NCBI GenBank assembly: GCA_035719045.1 | Contig: DASTGO010000461.1 | Span: forward strand, 1-11,099 | Reading direction: 5' to 3' | DNA from: DASTGO01 sp035719045 | Lineage (GTDB): Bacteria; Actinomycetota; Actinomycetes; Actinomycetales; Kineosporiaceae | DNA length: 11,099 nt | In this document: in pieces, positions 1 through 6,271 of the stretch | How positions within the stretch are numbered: the stretch's first letter is position 1 | Layout of the letters: each line of letters starts with the position of its first letter | The notes under the pieces: model-generated | The model's database searches: none | Told to the model about the DNA's origin: nothing | What the model saw: the letters and a program-made list of their open reading frames with translations, nothing else | Position numbers and translations under genes: made by a program

Positions 1-566
1 CCGGCGCCGGCCCGGCCGCGGCGACCTCCGGGACCGGCGCGGCGACGGCGGCCCAGCAGTCCCCGGCCGCGACCCCCGACCCGGTGATCGATCAGGTGAC
101 CAAGCACCTGCTGGCCACCCGGCTGCTGCACGACGGGACCCGGCGGGCCGTCCTGCACCTGACCCCCGACCACCTGGGCTCGGTCCGGGTGACCGTCGAC
201 GTGCGGGCCGGACAGGTCCGGGTCGACCTGGCCGCAGGCGAGGCCGCGCTGCACAGCCTGCGGCAGGAGCTCGGGGAGTTGAGGTCGCAGCTCGCCCAGT
301 CCGGCCTGCACCTGGCGGACGTCACGTTGCGGGACGCCGGCACCGACCCGGGCAACGGGCGCGGCGCCCAGGCCTGGGTGACCGATCCCGGGACGGGAGG
401 GGCCTCCGGCGGACCCTCCGGCGGGCCGGGCAGCTCCGGCGGACGCTCCGGGGACGGGCGCCCCGGCGCACCCTCCGGACCGGTCGGTGCCGTTCCGGCC
501 GCTGCCCCCTCCGGACCGCACCGGGCCGCCCGCCCGCACCTCGGCCGGCTCGACGTCCGGGTCTGA
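1..566 (+). CDS. fliK: Flagellar hook-length control protein FliK, C-terminal part (5' end outside window)
   Basis: Only the last 187 codons are visible; the frame is open to the left edge, so the true start lies upstream and the GTG at 84 is internal. FliK is a secreted ruler that measures the hook and, by contacting FlhB, switches export from hook to filament proteins. The visible part begins with an Ala/Pro/Thr-rich linker. It continues into a Flg_hook-type domain at visible residues about 35-108, recognisable by the LTPDHLGSVRVTVDV segment and by LRSQLAQSGLHLADVTL. The last 75 or so residues are a low-complexity Gly/Ser/Pro tail encoded by repeated TCCGGCGG units. Its position directly before flgD and flgE fits hook control. 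The N-terminal ruler half cannot be assessed. A short spacer of 44 bp separates it from flgD. Confidence 0.85.
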   Translation, partial: GAGPAAATSGTGAATAAQQSPAATPDPVIDQVTKHLLATRLLHDGTRRAVLHLTPDHLGSVRVTVDVRAGQVRVDLAAGEAALHSLRQELGELRSQLAQSGLHLADVTLRDAGTDPGNGRGAQAWVTDPGTGGASGGPSGGPGSSGGRSGDGRPGAPSGPVGAVPAAAPSGPHRAARPHLGRLDVRV

Positions 567-600
567 GCCCCCCCGTCCCCCCGCACCCCACCACGAGGTC

Positions 601-605
601 AGGAG
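601..605 (+). promoter_or_regulatory. Ribosome binding site of flgD
   Basis: AGGAG lies 5 nt before the ATG at 611 and supports that start. It follows the fliK stop by only 34 nt, so flgD is probably co-transcribed with fliK. Confidence 0.7.
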
Positions 606-610
606 CAGAC

Positions 611-1105
611 ATGACCGGTGTGAGCGCCCTCGCGGTCACCACGACCGGCACGACCGGCGCCGGATCGACGACGGACACCACGTCGACGCCGAGCGCCCCG
701 AAGGACCAGATGGGCAAGGACACGTTCCTGAAGCTGCTGGTCGCCCAACTGCAGTACCAGGACCCGTCCAACCCGGCCGACGCGACGCAGTTCATCTCCC
801 AGACCGCCCAGTTCACGGTGGTCGAGAAGCTGTCCGACCTGTCCACCCTCAACCAGCAACTGCTGACCACCACCCAGGCACAGTCCGCGGCCGCCCTGGT
901 CGGCAAGACGGTGACCTGGACCGATGCCGCCGGGACCGACCACTCCGGGGTCGTCACGGCGGCCACCCTCGGCTCGTCGCCCAGCCTGACCATCGGCGAC
1001 CAGACCGTCGACCTGTCCGCCATCACCTCGGTCACGACCACGCCGGCGAGCGGCTCCGGCTCCACTACCGGCTCCGGCTCGACGTCAGGGACCCCGACGG
1101 CCTGA
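611..1105 (+). CDS. flgD: Hook-capping (basal-body rod modification) protein FlgD
   Basis: FlgD sits at the tip of the growing hook and promotes FlgE polymerisation. The 164-residue product starts with a Thr/Ser-rich stretch (residues 5-30). The family signature GKDTFLKLLVAQLQYQDP follows at 35-52, then a segment ending FISQTAQFTVVEKL (61-74), close to the usual pattern in which an AQF block is followed by E-L. Residues 98-143 (from VGKTVTW) resemble the Tudor-like part of FlgD. The protein ends in a Gly/Ser/Thr tail at 147-164. It is shorter than the roughly 230-residue enterobacterial FlgD and has no room for the full Ig-like insert domain; short FlgD proteins are known from Gram-positive bacteria. 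The start is fixed by the AGGAG at 601-605. It is followed by 138 bp before flgE. Confidence 0.93.
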   Translation: MTGVSALAVTTTGTTGAGSTTDTTSTPSAPKDQMGKDTFLKLLVAQLQYQDPSNPADATQFISQTAQFTVVEKLSDLSTLNQQLLTTTQAQSAAALVGKTVTWTDAAGTDHSGVVTAATLGSSPSLTIGDQTVDLSAITSVTTTPASGSGSTTGSGSTSGTPTA

Positions 1106-1243
1106 TCCGGCGTCCGGGCAGCACCAGCACCACCCGGCACCACCGCAACCGTTGCAGCCCAGCAGGATCCGCGCGGCACGACGCCGCCGGCAGCACACCC
1201 GGCACGGACGCCGACTCCACGTTCACCGACCCAGGAGGCCTCC
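1106..1243 (+). other. flgD-flgE spacer
   Basis: This 138-bp gap is larger than most others in the cluster. It starts with a cytosine-rich, CACC-repetitive stretch (about 1118-1150) and ends with the flgE ribosome binding site. I see no convincing sigma-28-like promoter (TAAA plus GCCGAT type), no strong hairpin and no short gene. A local promoter remains possible but unsupported. Confidence 0.4.
1233..1238 (+). promoter_or_regulatory. Ribosome binding site of flgE
   Basis: AGGAGG is a near-perfect Shine-Dalgarno sequence, 5 nt before the GTG at 1244. It decides that flgE begins with GTG immediately before the conserved LRSLFSGITGL N-terminus. Confidence 0.8.
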
Positions 1244-2443
1244 GTGCTCCGCTCCCTGTTCTCCGGCATCACCGGCCTGCGCCAGCACCAGAACCTGATG
1301 GACGTCGTGTCCAACAACATCGCCAACGTCAACACCACGGGCTTCAAGTCGAGCTCGGTGACCTTCGAGGACACCCTGAGCCAGATGATCAAGTCCTCGG
1401 CGGCCCCGAACGCGGGAGTCGGCGGCATGAACCCCGCCCAGGTCGGCCTGGGCGTCCAGCTCGGCAGCATCACGGCGAACTTCGGCCAGGGCTCCGCGCA
1501 GAACACCGGCAAGGCGACCGACCTGATGATCCAGGGCGACGGGTTCTTCATCGTGCGCAACGGCACCGACACCAACTACACCCGGGCCGGGGCGTTCACC
1601 TTCGACACCAACGGCAAGATGGTCAGCCCCGAAGGGATGATCGTCCAGGGCTGGATGGGCGTGAACGGTGCCGTCAACACCGACGGGGCCACCGGTGACA
1701 TCACCCTGCCCGCCGGCACGATCCTGCCCCCGATCCCCAGCAGCACGGTGACCATCGCCGGCAACATCAGCGCCGGCACCACCTCTCCCCTGACCCTGAG
1801 CCAGACCGTCTACGACGCCCAGGGCAAGGCGCACAACCTCACCATCACGGTGACCCCCGCAGCCGGCACGGCGGCGGTCGACATCCTCGACACCACCGAC
1901 CCGACCTCCACCCCCAGCACCGGCACGGCGAACTTCCTCCCCACCGGCGCCTACGACGCGACCACCTCGAGCAATGCGACGATCACCATGGCCGACGGCA
2001 CCGTGGTCACCATCGACCAGACCGGGATGACCAACTACGGCGGCCCGAAGTCGCTGGCGGTCACCGCCTCCACCGGCGCCTCGGCGGGCAGCCTGCAGCA
2101 GTTCCAGATCTCGCAGGACGGCACCGTGATCGGGGTGTTCAGCAACGGCCAGAAGCTCAACATGGCCAAGATCGCGCTGGCCAACTTCAACAACCCGCAG
2201 GGCCTGGAGAAGGTCGGCGCGACCTGCTTCCAGTCGACGACGAACTCCGGCCTGCCGCAGGTCGGCACCCCGATGAGCGGTGGCCGCGGTCAGCTGCTCG
2301 GCAAGGCGCTGGAGATGAGCAACGTCGACCTGGCCCAGGAGTTCACCAACCTGATCATCGCCCAGCGCGGTTTCCAGGCGAACTCCCGGGTGATCACCAC
2401 CTCCGACCAGATGCTGCAGGACCTGGTGGACATCAAGCGGTGA
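1244..2443 (+). CDS. flgE: Flagellar hook protein FlgE
   Basis: FlgE polymerises outside the cell into the hook, the universal joint between rod and filament. The 399-residue product has the rod/hook-family N-terminus (LRSLFSGITGLRQHQNLMDV, then SNNIANVNTTGFK at 23-35). It also has the conserved LMIQGDGFF block (94-102) and a FlgE-type C-terminus, EMSNVDLAQEFTNLIIAQRG (357-376) followed by ANSRVITTSDQML. Together the terminal segments form the D0 coiled coils. The central residues (about 140-300) are Thr/Gly/Ala-rich surface domains, as expected for a variable region. Length is typical of shorter hook proteins. One cysteine occurs at residue 328, in a position where many FlgE proteins carry a hydrophobic residue. 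No signal peptide is present, which is correct for export through the flagellar apparatus. FlgG and FlgF share the termini, but the length, the hook-type central region and the flgD neighbour favour FlgE. Confidence 0.95.
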   Translation: MLRSLFSGITGLRQHQNLMDVVSNNIANVNTTGFKSSSVTFEDTLSQMIKSSAAPNAGVGGMNPAQVGLGVQLGSITANFGQGSAQNTGKATDLMIQGDGFFIVRNGTDTNYTRAGAFTFDTNGKMVSPEGMIVQGWMGVNGAVNTDGATGDITLPAGTILPPIPSSTVTIAGNISAGTTSPLTLSQTVYDAQGKAHNLTITVTPAAGTAAVDILDTTDPTSTPSTGTANFLPTGAYDATTSSNATITMADGTVVTIDQTGMTNYGGPKSLAVTASTGASAGSLQQFQISQDGTVIGVFSNGQKLNMAKIALANFNNPQGLEKVGATCFQSTTNSGLPQVGTPMSGGRGQLLGKALEMSNVDLAQEFTNLIIAQRGFQANSRVITTSDQMLQDLVDIKR

Positions 2444-2469
2444 CCCCGGTGACGGGAGCGGACCCGGCC

Positions 2470-2489
2470 CCGGAGCCCGGCGCCTCCGG
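2470..2489 (+). repeat. Weak hairpin after flgE
   Basis: CCGGAG (2470-2475) pairs with CTCCGG (2484-2489) around an 8-nt loop. At 6 bp in GC-rich DNA it could be chance, but it lies just ahead of two much stronger hairpins in the same spacer. Confidence 0.3.
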
Positions 2490-2508
2490 CTGAAACGGAC
2501 CCGGCGGC

Positions 2509-2551
2509 GGCGTCCCGGCACCCATCCGGGCGATCCGGGTGCCGGGACGCC
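2509..2551 (+). terminator. Strong hairpin downstream of flgE, candidate terminator
   Basis: A perfect 15-bp inverted repeat, GGCGTCCCGGCACCC (2509-2523) and its complement (2537-2551), encloses a 13-nt loop. It is the strongest hairpin I can find in the window and sits 66 bp past the flgE stop. No U-tract follows, so it would be an L-shaped or actinobacterial-type terminator, an attenuator, or an RNA-stabilising stem. The GTG at 2539 lies within its right arm and is therefore not a likely gene start. Confidence 0.6.
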
Positions 2552-2556
2552 CCGCC

Positions 2557-2589
2557 GGACCCCGGGGTCCTCAAGAACCCCGGGGTCCT
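2557..2589 (+). repeat. Second hairpin / tandem 12-bp direct repeat before flbD
   Basis: CCCCGGGGTCCT occurs at 2560-2571 and again at 2578-2589, a period of 18 bp. The first copy is embedded in a 14-bp palindrome, GGACCCCGGGGTCC (2557-2570). The two copies also form a hairpin: GGACCCCGGGG (2557-2567) pairs with CCCCGGGGTCC (2578-2588) around a 10-nt loop. It could be a second terminator stem or a repeated protein-binding site upstream of the motor genes; the sequence alone does not decide. Confidence 0.6.
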
Positions 2590-2633
2590 GCCGACCAGAT
2601 TCATGGGGCCACGGACGGGTCCCCCGAGGATCC

Positions 2634-2638
2634 AAGGA
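2634..2638 (+). promoter_or_regulatory. Ribosome binding site of flbD
   Basis: AAGGA lies 8 nt before the GTG at 2647. This places the flbD start at the conserved N-terminus rather than at the upstream in-frame GTG at 2539, which falls in a hairpin. Confidence 0.65.
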
Positions 2639-2646
2639 CGGACGCC

Positions 2647-2997
2647 GTGATCATCCTGACCCGCCTGGGCGGCCACGAGATGGCCGTCAACCCCGACCTC
2701 ATCGAGAGGGCGGAGCCCACCCCCGACACCGTGATCACCATGGTGGACGGGCACAAGCTCGTGGTCGCGGAATCCATCGGCGAGGTCGTCGAACGGATCC
2801 GGACCTGGCGCGCCTCGGTGGCCGCCCGCGCCTACACCCTGTCCCAGGACCTCGCGACGGCCGGCGGCTGGTCCGACGACGAGGACGACGAAGACGAGAA
2901 CGAGGACGACGAGCGGGTGACGGACGAGCTCGCCGCCCACTCCACCCTGCACACGACCCTGGCCCGGGTGCTGCGGATGCCGCAGCGGGAGGAGTGA
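2647..2997 (+). CDS. flbD: FlbD-family flagellar protein with acidic C-terminal extension
   Basis: FlbD is a small protein found next to motA in many Gram-positive flagellar clusters; its biochemical role is not well established, and it is unrelated to the Caulobacter FlbD regulator. The 116-residue product carries the family core at residues 1-55: IILTRLGGHEMAVNPDLIER, then TPDTVITMVDGHKLVVAES with a conserved hydrophobic/Gly pattern. The family is usually about 60-75 residues. Here some 55 extra residues follow, including a strongly acidic patch at 77-89 (DDEDDEDENEDDE) and a helical-looking tail. The GTG at 2647 is chosen because family members begin at this I-x-L-T-R-L motif and because AAGGA lies 8 nt upstream. 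The stop is followed by only 3 nt before motA, so the two genes are translationally coupled. Confidence 0.85.
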   Translation: MIILTRLGGHEMAVNPDLIERAEPTPDTVITMVDGHKLVVAESIGEVVERIRTWRASVAARAYTLSQDLATAGGWSDDEDDEDENEDDERVTDELAAHSTLHTTLARVLRMPQREE

Positions 2998-3000
2998 GCG

Positions 3001-3780
3001 GTGGACCCCGCAACCATCATCGGCATCGTCGTGGCGTTCGTCGCCATGTTCGGTTCGATGATCATGGAGGGTGGTTCGCCGGCGTCGCTGTTCCTGCCGG
3101 GCCCGATGCTCCTGATCTTCATCGGCACCCCCGCGGTCGCGCTGGCCTCGGGGACGCTGCCCGGGATGATGACCGGGATCAAGTGGATGGTCTACGCGCT
3201 GACCGCGAAGAAGGCCGATCTCGACGGCGTCGTCCAGCCCCTGGTGAAGATGGCCGAACGCGCCCGGCGTGAGGGCCTGCTCGCCCTGGAACAGGAGATG
3301 GAGGCCGTCGAGGACCCGTTCATGCGCAAGGGTCTGCAGATGGCCGTCGACGGCACCGACCCCGACGACCTCTACGAGATCCTCTCCGCGGAGGTCAAGG
3401 CGAAGAAGCAGTCGGCCGCCACCGGCGCGAAGTTCTTCTCCGACGCCGGCGGCTACGCCCCGACCCTGGGCATCATCGGCACCGTCATGGGCCTGGTCCA
3501 CGTGCTGTCCAACCTGGCCCAACCGAGCAAGCTGGGTGAGCTGATCGCCGGCGCCTTCGTGGCGACCCTGTGGGGTGTCATGTCCGCGAACGTCATGTTC
3601 CTGCCGCTGGGCAAGCGGATCACGACGGTGGGGGCGAACGACGCAGCCCGGATGGAGATCATCATCGAGGGCGTGCTGGCGATCCAGGCCGGCTCCAACC
3701 CGCGCGTGGTCGCCACCAAGCTCAAGTCCAAGATGCCGCCCGCCGGCCCGACCGCGGAGAAGGCCAAGGACGCGGCATGA
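3001..3780 (+). CDS. motA: Flagellar motor stator protein MotA
   Basis: MotA forms the inner-membrane stator with MotB and converts ion flow into torque on the rotor. The 259-residue product has the expected four membrane segments: about 3-21, 30-50, 151-171 and 182-203. It has a large cytoplasmic loop between the second and third. The loop contains the family segment ARREGLLALEQE (88-99), which in MotA contacts FliG. GGYAPTLGIIGTVMGL (150-165) and GVMSANVMFLPL (192-203) carry Pro154 and Pro202, which correspond to the two essential prolines of E. coli MotA (173 and 222). The N-terminal GTG follows flbD by 3 nt with GGGAGGAG just upstream, inside the end of flbD. The stop overlaps the ATG of an 11-codon frame leading to motB. 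Confidence 0.95.
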   Translation: MDPATIIGIVVAFVAMFGSMIMEGGSPASLFLPGPMLLIFIGTPAVALASGTLPGMMTGIKWMVYALTAKKADLDGVVQPLVKMAERARREGLLALEQEMEAVEDPFMRKGLQMAVDGTDPDDLYEILSAEVKAKKQSAATGAKFFSDAGGYAPTLGIIGTVMGLVHVLSNLAQPSKLGELIAGAFVATLWGVMSANVMFLPLGKRITTVGANDAARMEIIIEGVLAIQAGSNPRVVATKLKSKMPPAGPTAEKAKDAA

Positions 3781-3812
3781 CCATCGACCAGCGGGCGGGT
3801 GAGACAGCGTGA
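3777..3812 (+). CDS. Possible 11-codon leader frame linking motA and motB
   Basis: The ATG at 3777 overlaps the motA stop as ATGA and has AAGGA (3766-3770) at 6 nt spacing. The frame encodes MTIDQRAGETA, and its TGA (3810-3812) overlaps the GTG of motB as GTGA. Ribosomes ending motA could restart here and then pass to motB. A very similar arrangement exists between fliM and fliN. No functional peptide is claimed; it may be a coupling device or a coincidence. Confidence 0.35.
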   Translation: MTIDQRAGETA

Positions 3813-4744
3813 GCGCGCCCAAGAAGCACGGCGGGTCCCATCACGGCCCGGCACGGCGGCGTGGCGGCGGGCATGAGGAGGAGCACGCCGAGCACGAGAA
3901 CGAGGAACGCTGGCTGCTCACCTACTCGGACATGATCACCCTGCTCATGGTGCTGTTCATCGTCATGTTCGCGATGAGCCAGGTCGACCAGCGCAAGTTC
4001 ATGCAGCTGAAGACTGGTCTGGCGGCCGGCTTCGGGGCCCCGATCGCCATGCTCGCCGGCGGGGACCAGATGCTCGACCCCGGCGGCTCGATCGCCCCGG
4101 ACTCGGTGAACCTGGCCGGGCAGGCCGGCGGCAAGGGTTCCTCGCAGACCAACGACACGATCAACCCCGCCCAGGTCGCCCAGCTCGCCAGCGCCACCGA
4201 GCAGGCCAAGGTGGCCGAGGCGGTCAAGGCGCTGCAGGAGGCGCAGGCCAACCTGCAGAAGGCGCTGATCCAGTCGGGGCTGAAGAACGGCGCGACCTTC
4301 CGGTTCGACGAGCGCGGCCTGGTGATCACGATCGCCACCGACAAGGTGCTGTTCGACAGCGGCAGCGCGGCGCTGCGACCGCAGGGCGCGAAGATCCTCG
4401 ACGCCCTCGGCCCGATCCTGCGCGCCCTGCCCAACCACCTCAGCGTCGACGGGCACACCAACTCGCTGCCGATCCACACCGCGCAGTACCCGGACAACTG
4501 GAGCCTGTCCACCGACCGGGCCACCGGCGTGCTGCGCTACCTGGTCTCCTCCGCACACGTCCCGCCCACCCGGATCTCGGCCACCGGCTACGCCGACACC
4601 CGGCCCCTGCTCGCCGGCACCGGCACCAAGGCCCTGGTGGTCAACCGGCGGGTGGAGATCGTCGTGCTGGCCGCGGTGGACAACGCCACCGGCCGGGCCA
4701 TCGCGTCGATCGGCAACACGGCAGGGGGTTCCGGGGGTGGCTGA
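3809..4744 (+). CDS. motB: Flagellar motor stator protein MotB
   Basis: MotB pairs with MotA and anchors the stator to peptidoglycan. The 311-residue product starts with a basic then His/Glu-rich cytoplasmic segment (1-34). The plug/transmembrane signature LLTYSDMITLLMVLFIVMFAMSQ (36-58) follows, in which Asp41 matches the proton-carrying aspartate (Asp32 in E. coli). A flexible linker leads to a helical region rich in Ala/Gln/Lys (about 125-156). An OmpA-like domain then runs from LFDSGSAALRPQG (181-193) through GHTNSLP (215-221) and the NWSLSTDRA segment (230-238) to NRRVEIVV (279-286). The GTG start has GGGTGAG at 3797-3803, a match to the extended ribosome-binding consensus. It begins inside the stop of the 11-codon leader. 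The stop overlaps the fliL ATG by one base. Confidence 0.95.
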   Translation: MSAPKKHGGSHHGPARRRGGGHEEEHAEHENEERWLLTYSDMITLLMVLFIVMFAMSQVDQRKFMQLKTGLAAGFGAPIAMLAGGDQMLDPGGSIAPDSVNLAGQAGGKGSSQTNDTINPAQVAQLASATEQAKVAEAVKALQEAQANLQKALIQSGLKNGATFRFDERGLVITIATDKVLFDSGSAALRPQGAKILDALGPILRALPNHLSVDGHTNSLPIHTAQYPDNWSLSTDRATGVLRYLVSSAHVPPTRISATGYADTRPLLAGTGTKALVVNRRVEIVVLAAVDNATGRAIASIGNTAGGSGGG

Positions 4745-5247
4745 TGACCGACTTCAGCAGGGGACTATCCGACAAGGGAGCCAGGATGACCAGCAGGACC
4801 GAGGCTGAGGCCAAGTCCGGGGAGGCCGAGGAGGCCTCGGGCGGGGGCGGCAAGAAGAAGCTGCTCCTGATCGCCGGCCCGCTGGTCCTGGTGATCGCTG
4901 CCGCGGCCGTCTACTTCCTGTTCCTCAAGGGCGGCAGCTCGTCCGCACCGAAGAAGGTCGTCCACAACCCCGGGGCCGTCGTGAAGCTCGACCCGATCAC
5001 GATCAACCTGGCCGGCGGGCACTTCCTCAAGCTGGGGATCGCCCTGCAGCCGGAGGCGGGTGCCACCGAATTGGACGGCTCGAAGGCCCTGGACGTCGCG
5101 ATCGAGCTGTTCAGCAACCGGGCCATCACCGAGCTGTCCACCACCGAGGGCCGGGACAAGCTGAAGGCCGAGCTGGTGGAGAAGGTGTCGGAGGCCTACG
5201 AGAAGAAGGTCTACGACGTCTACTTCACCGAGTTCGTCTATCAGTAG
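4744..5247 (+). CDS. fliL: Flagellar basal body-associated protein FliL
   Basis: FliL is a single-pass inner-membrane protein around the stator that stabilises it and influences torque and switching. The 167-residue product has a Glu/Ala/Lys-rich cytoplasmic head, a basic GGKKK before the membrane segment (about 40-61, LLLIAGPLVLVIAAAAVYFL) and a periplasmic domain. That domain contains the family pattern LDPITINLAGGHFLKLGIALQ and the FliL C-terminus VYDVYFTEFVYQ (156-167). Two in-frame starts are plausible. The ATG at 4744 overlaps the motB stop as TGATG but has only a weak GGGGG upstream. The ATG at 4786 would give 153 residues and has AAGGGAG (4774-4780) at 5 nt spacing. The upstream start is listed, but the downstream one may be the main one. 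A 91-bp gap follows before fliM. Confidence 0.92.
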   Translation: MTDFSRGLSDKGARMTSRTEAEAKSGEAEEASGGGGKKKLLLIAGPLVLVIAAAAVYFLFLKGGSSSAPKKVVHNPGAVVKLDPITINLAGGHFLKLGIALQPEAGATELDGSKALDVAIELFSNRAITELSTTEGRDKLKAELVEKVSEAYEKKVYDVYFTEFVYQ

Positions 5248-5297
5248 CGCGCTGCCCCGGGCGGTCCCCCACGGGGGTGTCACCCGAACCGCGCACC

Positions 5298-5327
5298 CGG
5301 GTCTCAAGTCGGGCAGGCCGGGACCCG
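5298..5327 (+). repeat. Short inverted repeat before fliM
   Basis: CGGGTC (5298-5303) pairs with GACCCG (5322-5327) across an 18-nt loop, ending 11 nt before the fliM start. The stem is short and may be chance in GC-rich DNA; if formed it would sit where a ribosome binding site is expected. Confidence 0.25.
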
Positions 5328-5338
5328 ATTGCAGTGAC

Positions 5339-6271
5339 GTGGGCTACTCCGATCAGGCGACCGCTCTCCCGCGGCCCCGTCGCGGGGAGGCACGCACCTA
5401 CGACTTCCGTCGTCCGGTGCGGCTGGCCCGTGAGCACGCCCACCTGCTGCGGGTCGCCATGCAGACGTTCAGCCGGCAGGCCACCACGGTGCTGACCACG
5501 AGCCTTCGGGTGGTCTGTCAGCTGGGCAACCCCCGGATCGAGGAGCTCAGCTACGACGAGTACCTGTCGGGGCTGTCGGAGCAGACGGTGTGCGCCGTGC
5601 TCTCCCTGGACCCGTGGCCGGGCAAGGCGCTGTTCGCCTTCGACCTCGGGACCGTGCTGACCATGCTGGACCACCAGCTGGGCGGCCCGGGCAGCGACGA
5701 CCAGCCGGACCGGCCGCTCACCGACATCGAGCAGGCGCTGGTCCGGCAGTTGTTCACCCGGATGCTGCGGGAGCTGACCTACGCCATGGAACCCCTGGCC
5801 CATGTCAACCCGCAGCTGGTCACGCTGGAGAACGACGCCCGGTTCGTCCAGGCGGCCGCCCTGACCGACCCGGTCGTGGTGTCCCGCCTGGACCTGTCCG
5901 TGGGACACCGGGAGAGCGGGGTGTCGTTCTGCTTTCCGTACGCGATGCTCGCCCCCACCCTGCGCCTGCTCAGCGACTCCGGCGACGACTCCGAGAAGGT
6001 CCGGATGCGGGCGGAGGCGGCGCGGCGCACCCAGCAGCGGCTGTCCGACGTGGAGGTCGACGTCGCTGTCCGGTTCGACCCCCTGCACATGCCGTCCCGG
6101 GCGATCGGGGCGCTCAAGGTCGGTGACGTGATCGTGCTGGAGCACAGGACGACCACCCCGCTGTCGGTGACCTCGGCGTCGTCCGTGTTCGCCCGGGCCG
6201 TGCCCGGCTCCTCGGGCAAACAGCTCGCGGTGCTGATCGTGTCCGAGACCGGAAGGCAGGCCACGCGATGA
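5339..6271 (+). CDS. fliM: Flagellar motor switch protein FliM
   Basis: FliM forms the middle of the C-ring and sets the direction of rotation by binding CheY, FliG and FliN. The 310-residue product has YDFRRPVRLAREH (21-33), the typical start of the CheC-like middle domain. The FliG-contact GG-x-G element LDHQLGGPG lies at 110-118, and PVVVSRLDLSVG closes the core at 178-189. The C-terminal SpoA domain covers about 236-302, from LSDVEVDVAVRF to LAVLIVSE. The usual N-terminal LSQxEIDALL CheY-binding motif is absent. Only about 20 residues precede the core, and none of the three frames in the 91 bp upstream encodes it. The GTG at 5339 is the first start codon in a frame that is otherwise open back into fliL, and it lacks a clear ribosome binding site, so the exact start is uncertain. 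Confidence 0.9.
   Translation: MGYSDQATALPRPRRGEARTYDFRRPVRLAREHAHLLRVAMQTFSRQATTVLTTSLRVVCQLGNPRIEELSYDEYLSGLSEQTVCAVLSLDPWPGKALFAFDLGTVLTMLDHQLGGPGSDDQPDRPLTDIEQALVRQLFTRMLRELTYAMEPLAHVNPQLVTLENDARFVQAAALTDPVVVSRLDLSVGHRESGVSFCFPYAMLAPTLRLLSDSGDDSEKVRMRAEAARRTQQRLSDVEVDVAVRFDPLHMPSRAIGALKVGDVIVLEHRTTTPLSVTSASSVFARAVPGSSGKQLAVLIVSETGRQATR

Noticed and set aside
401..480. Repeated TCCGGCGG units in the fliK tail as a regulatory or CRISPR-like repeat
   Set aside because: The units are short, irregularly spaced and in frame, encoding a Gly/Ser/Pro linker. They have no spacers of constant length.
322..1575. Long open frame on the minus strand overlapping fliK, flgD and flgE
   Set aside because: GC-rich coding DNA produces long antisense frames. 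The product is low complexity, has no recognisable domain, and all three + strand genes there are certain.
2490..2530. Possible sigma-28-like promoter (TGAAAC near 2491) before flbD
   Set aside because: There is no matching -10 element (GCCGAT type) at the right spacing; the match is limited to an A-rich quartet.
2539..2646. Upstream extension of flbD from the GTG at 2539
   Set aside because: This start falls in the right arm of a strong hairpin, adds Pro/Arg-rich residues with no family match, and has no ribosome site. The start at 2647 gives the conserved FlbD N-terminus.
3570..3812. 80-codon + frame inside motA ending at 3812
   Set aside because: Most of it is out-of-frame motA sequence. 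Only its last 11 codons, from the ATG at 3777, sit at a credible start and are treated separately.
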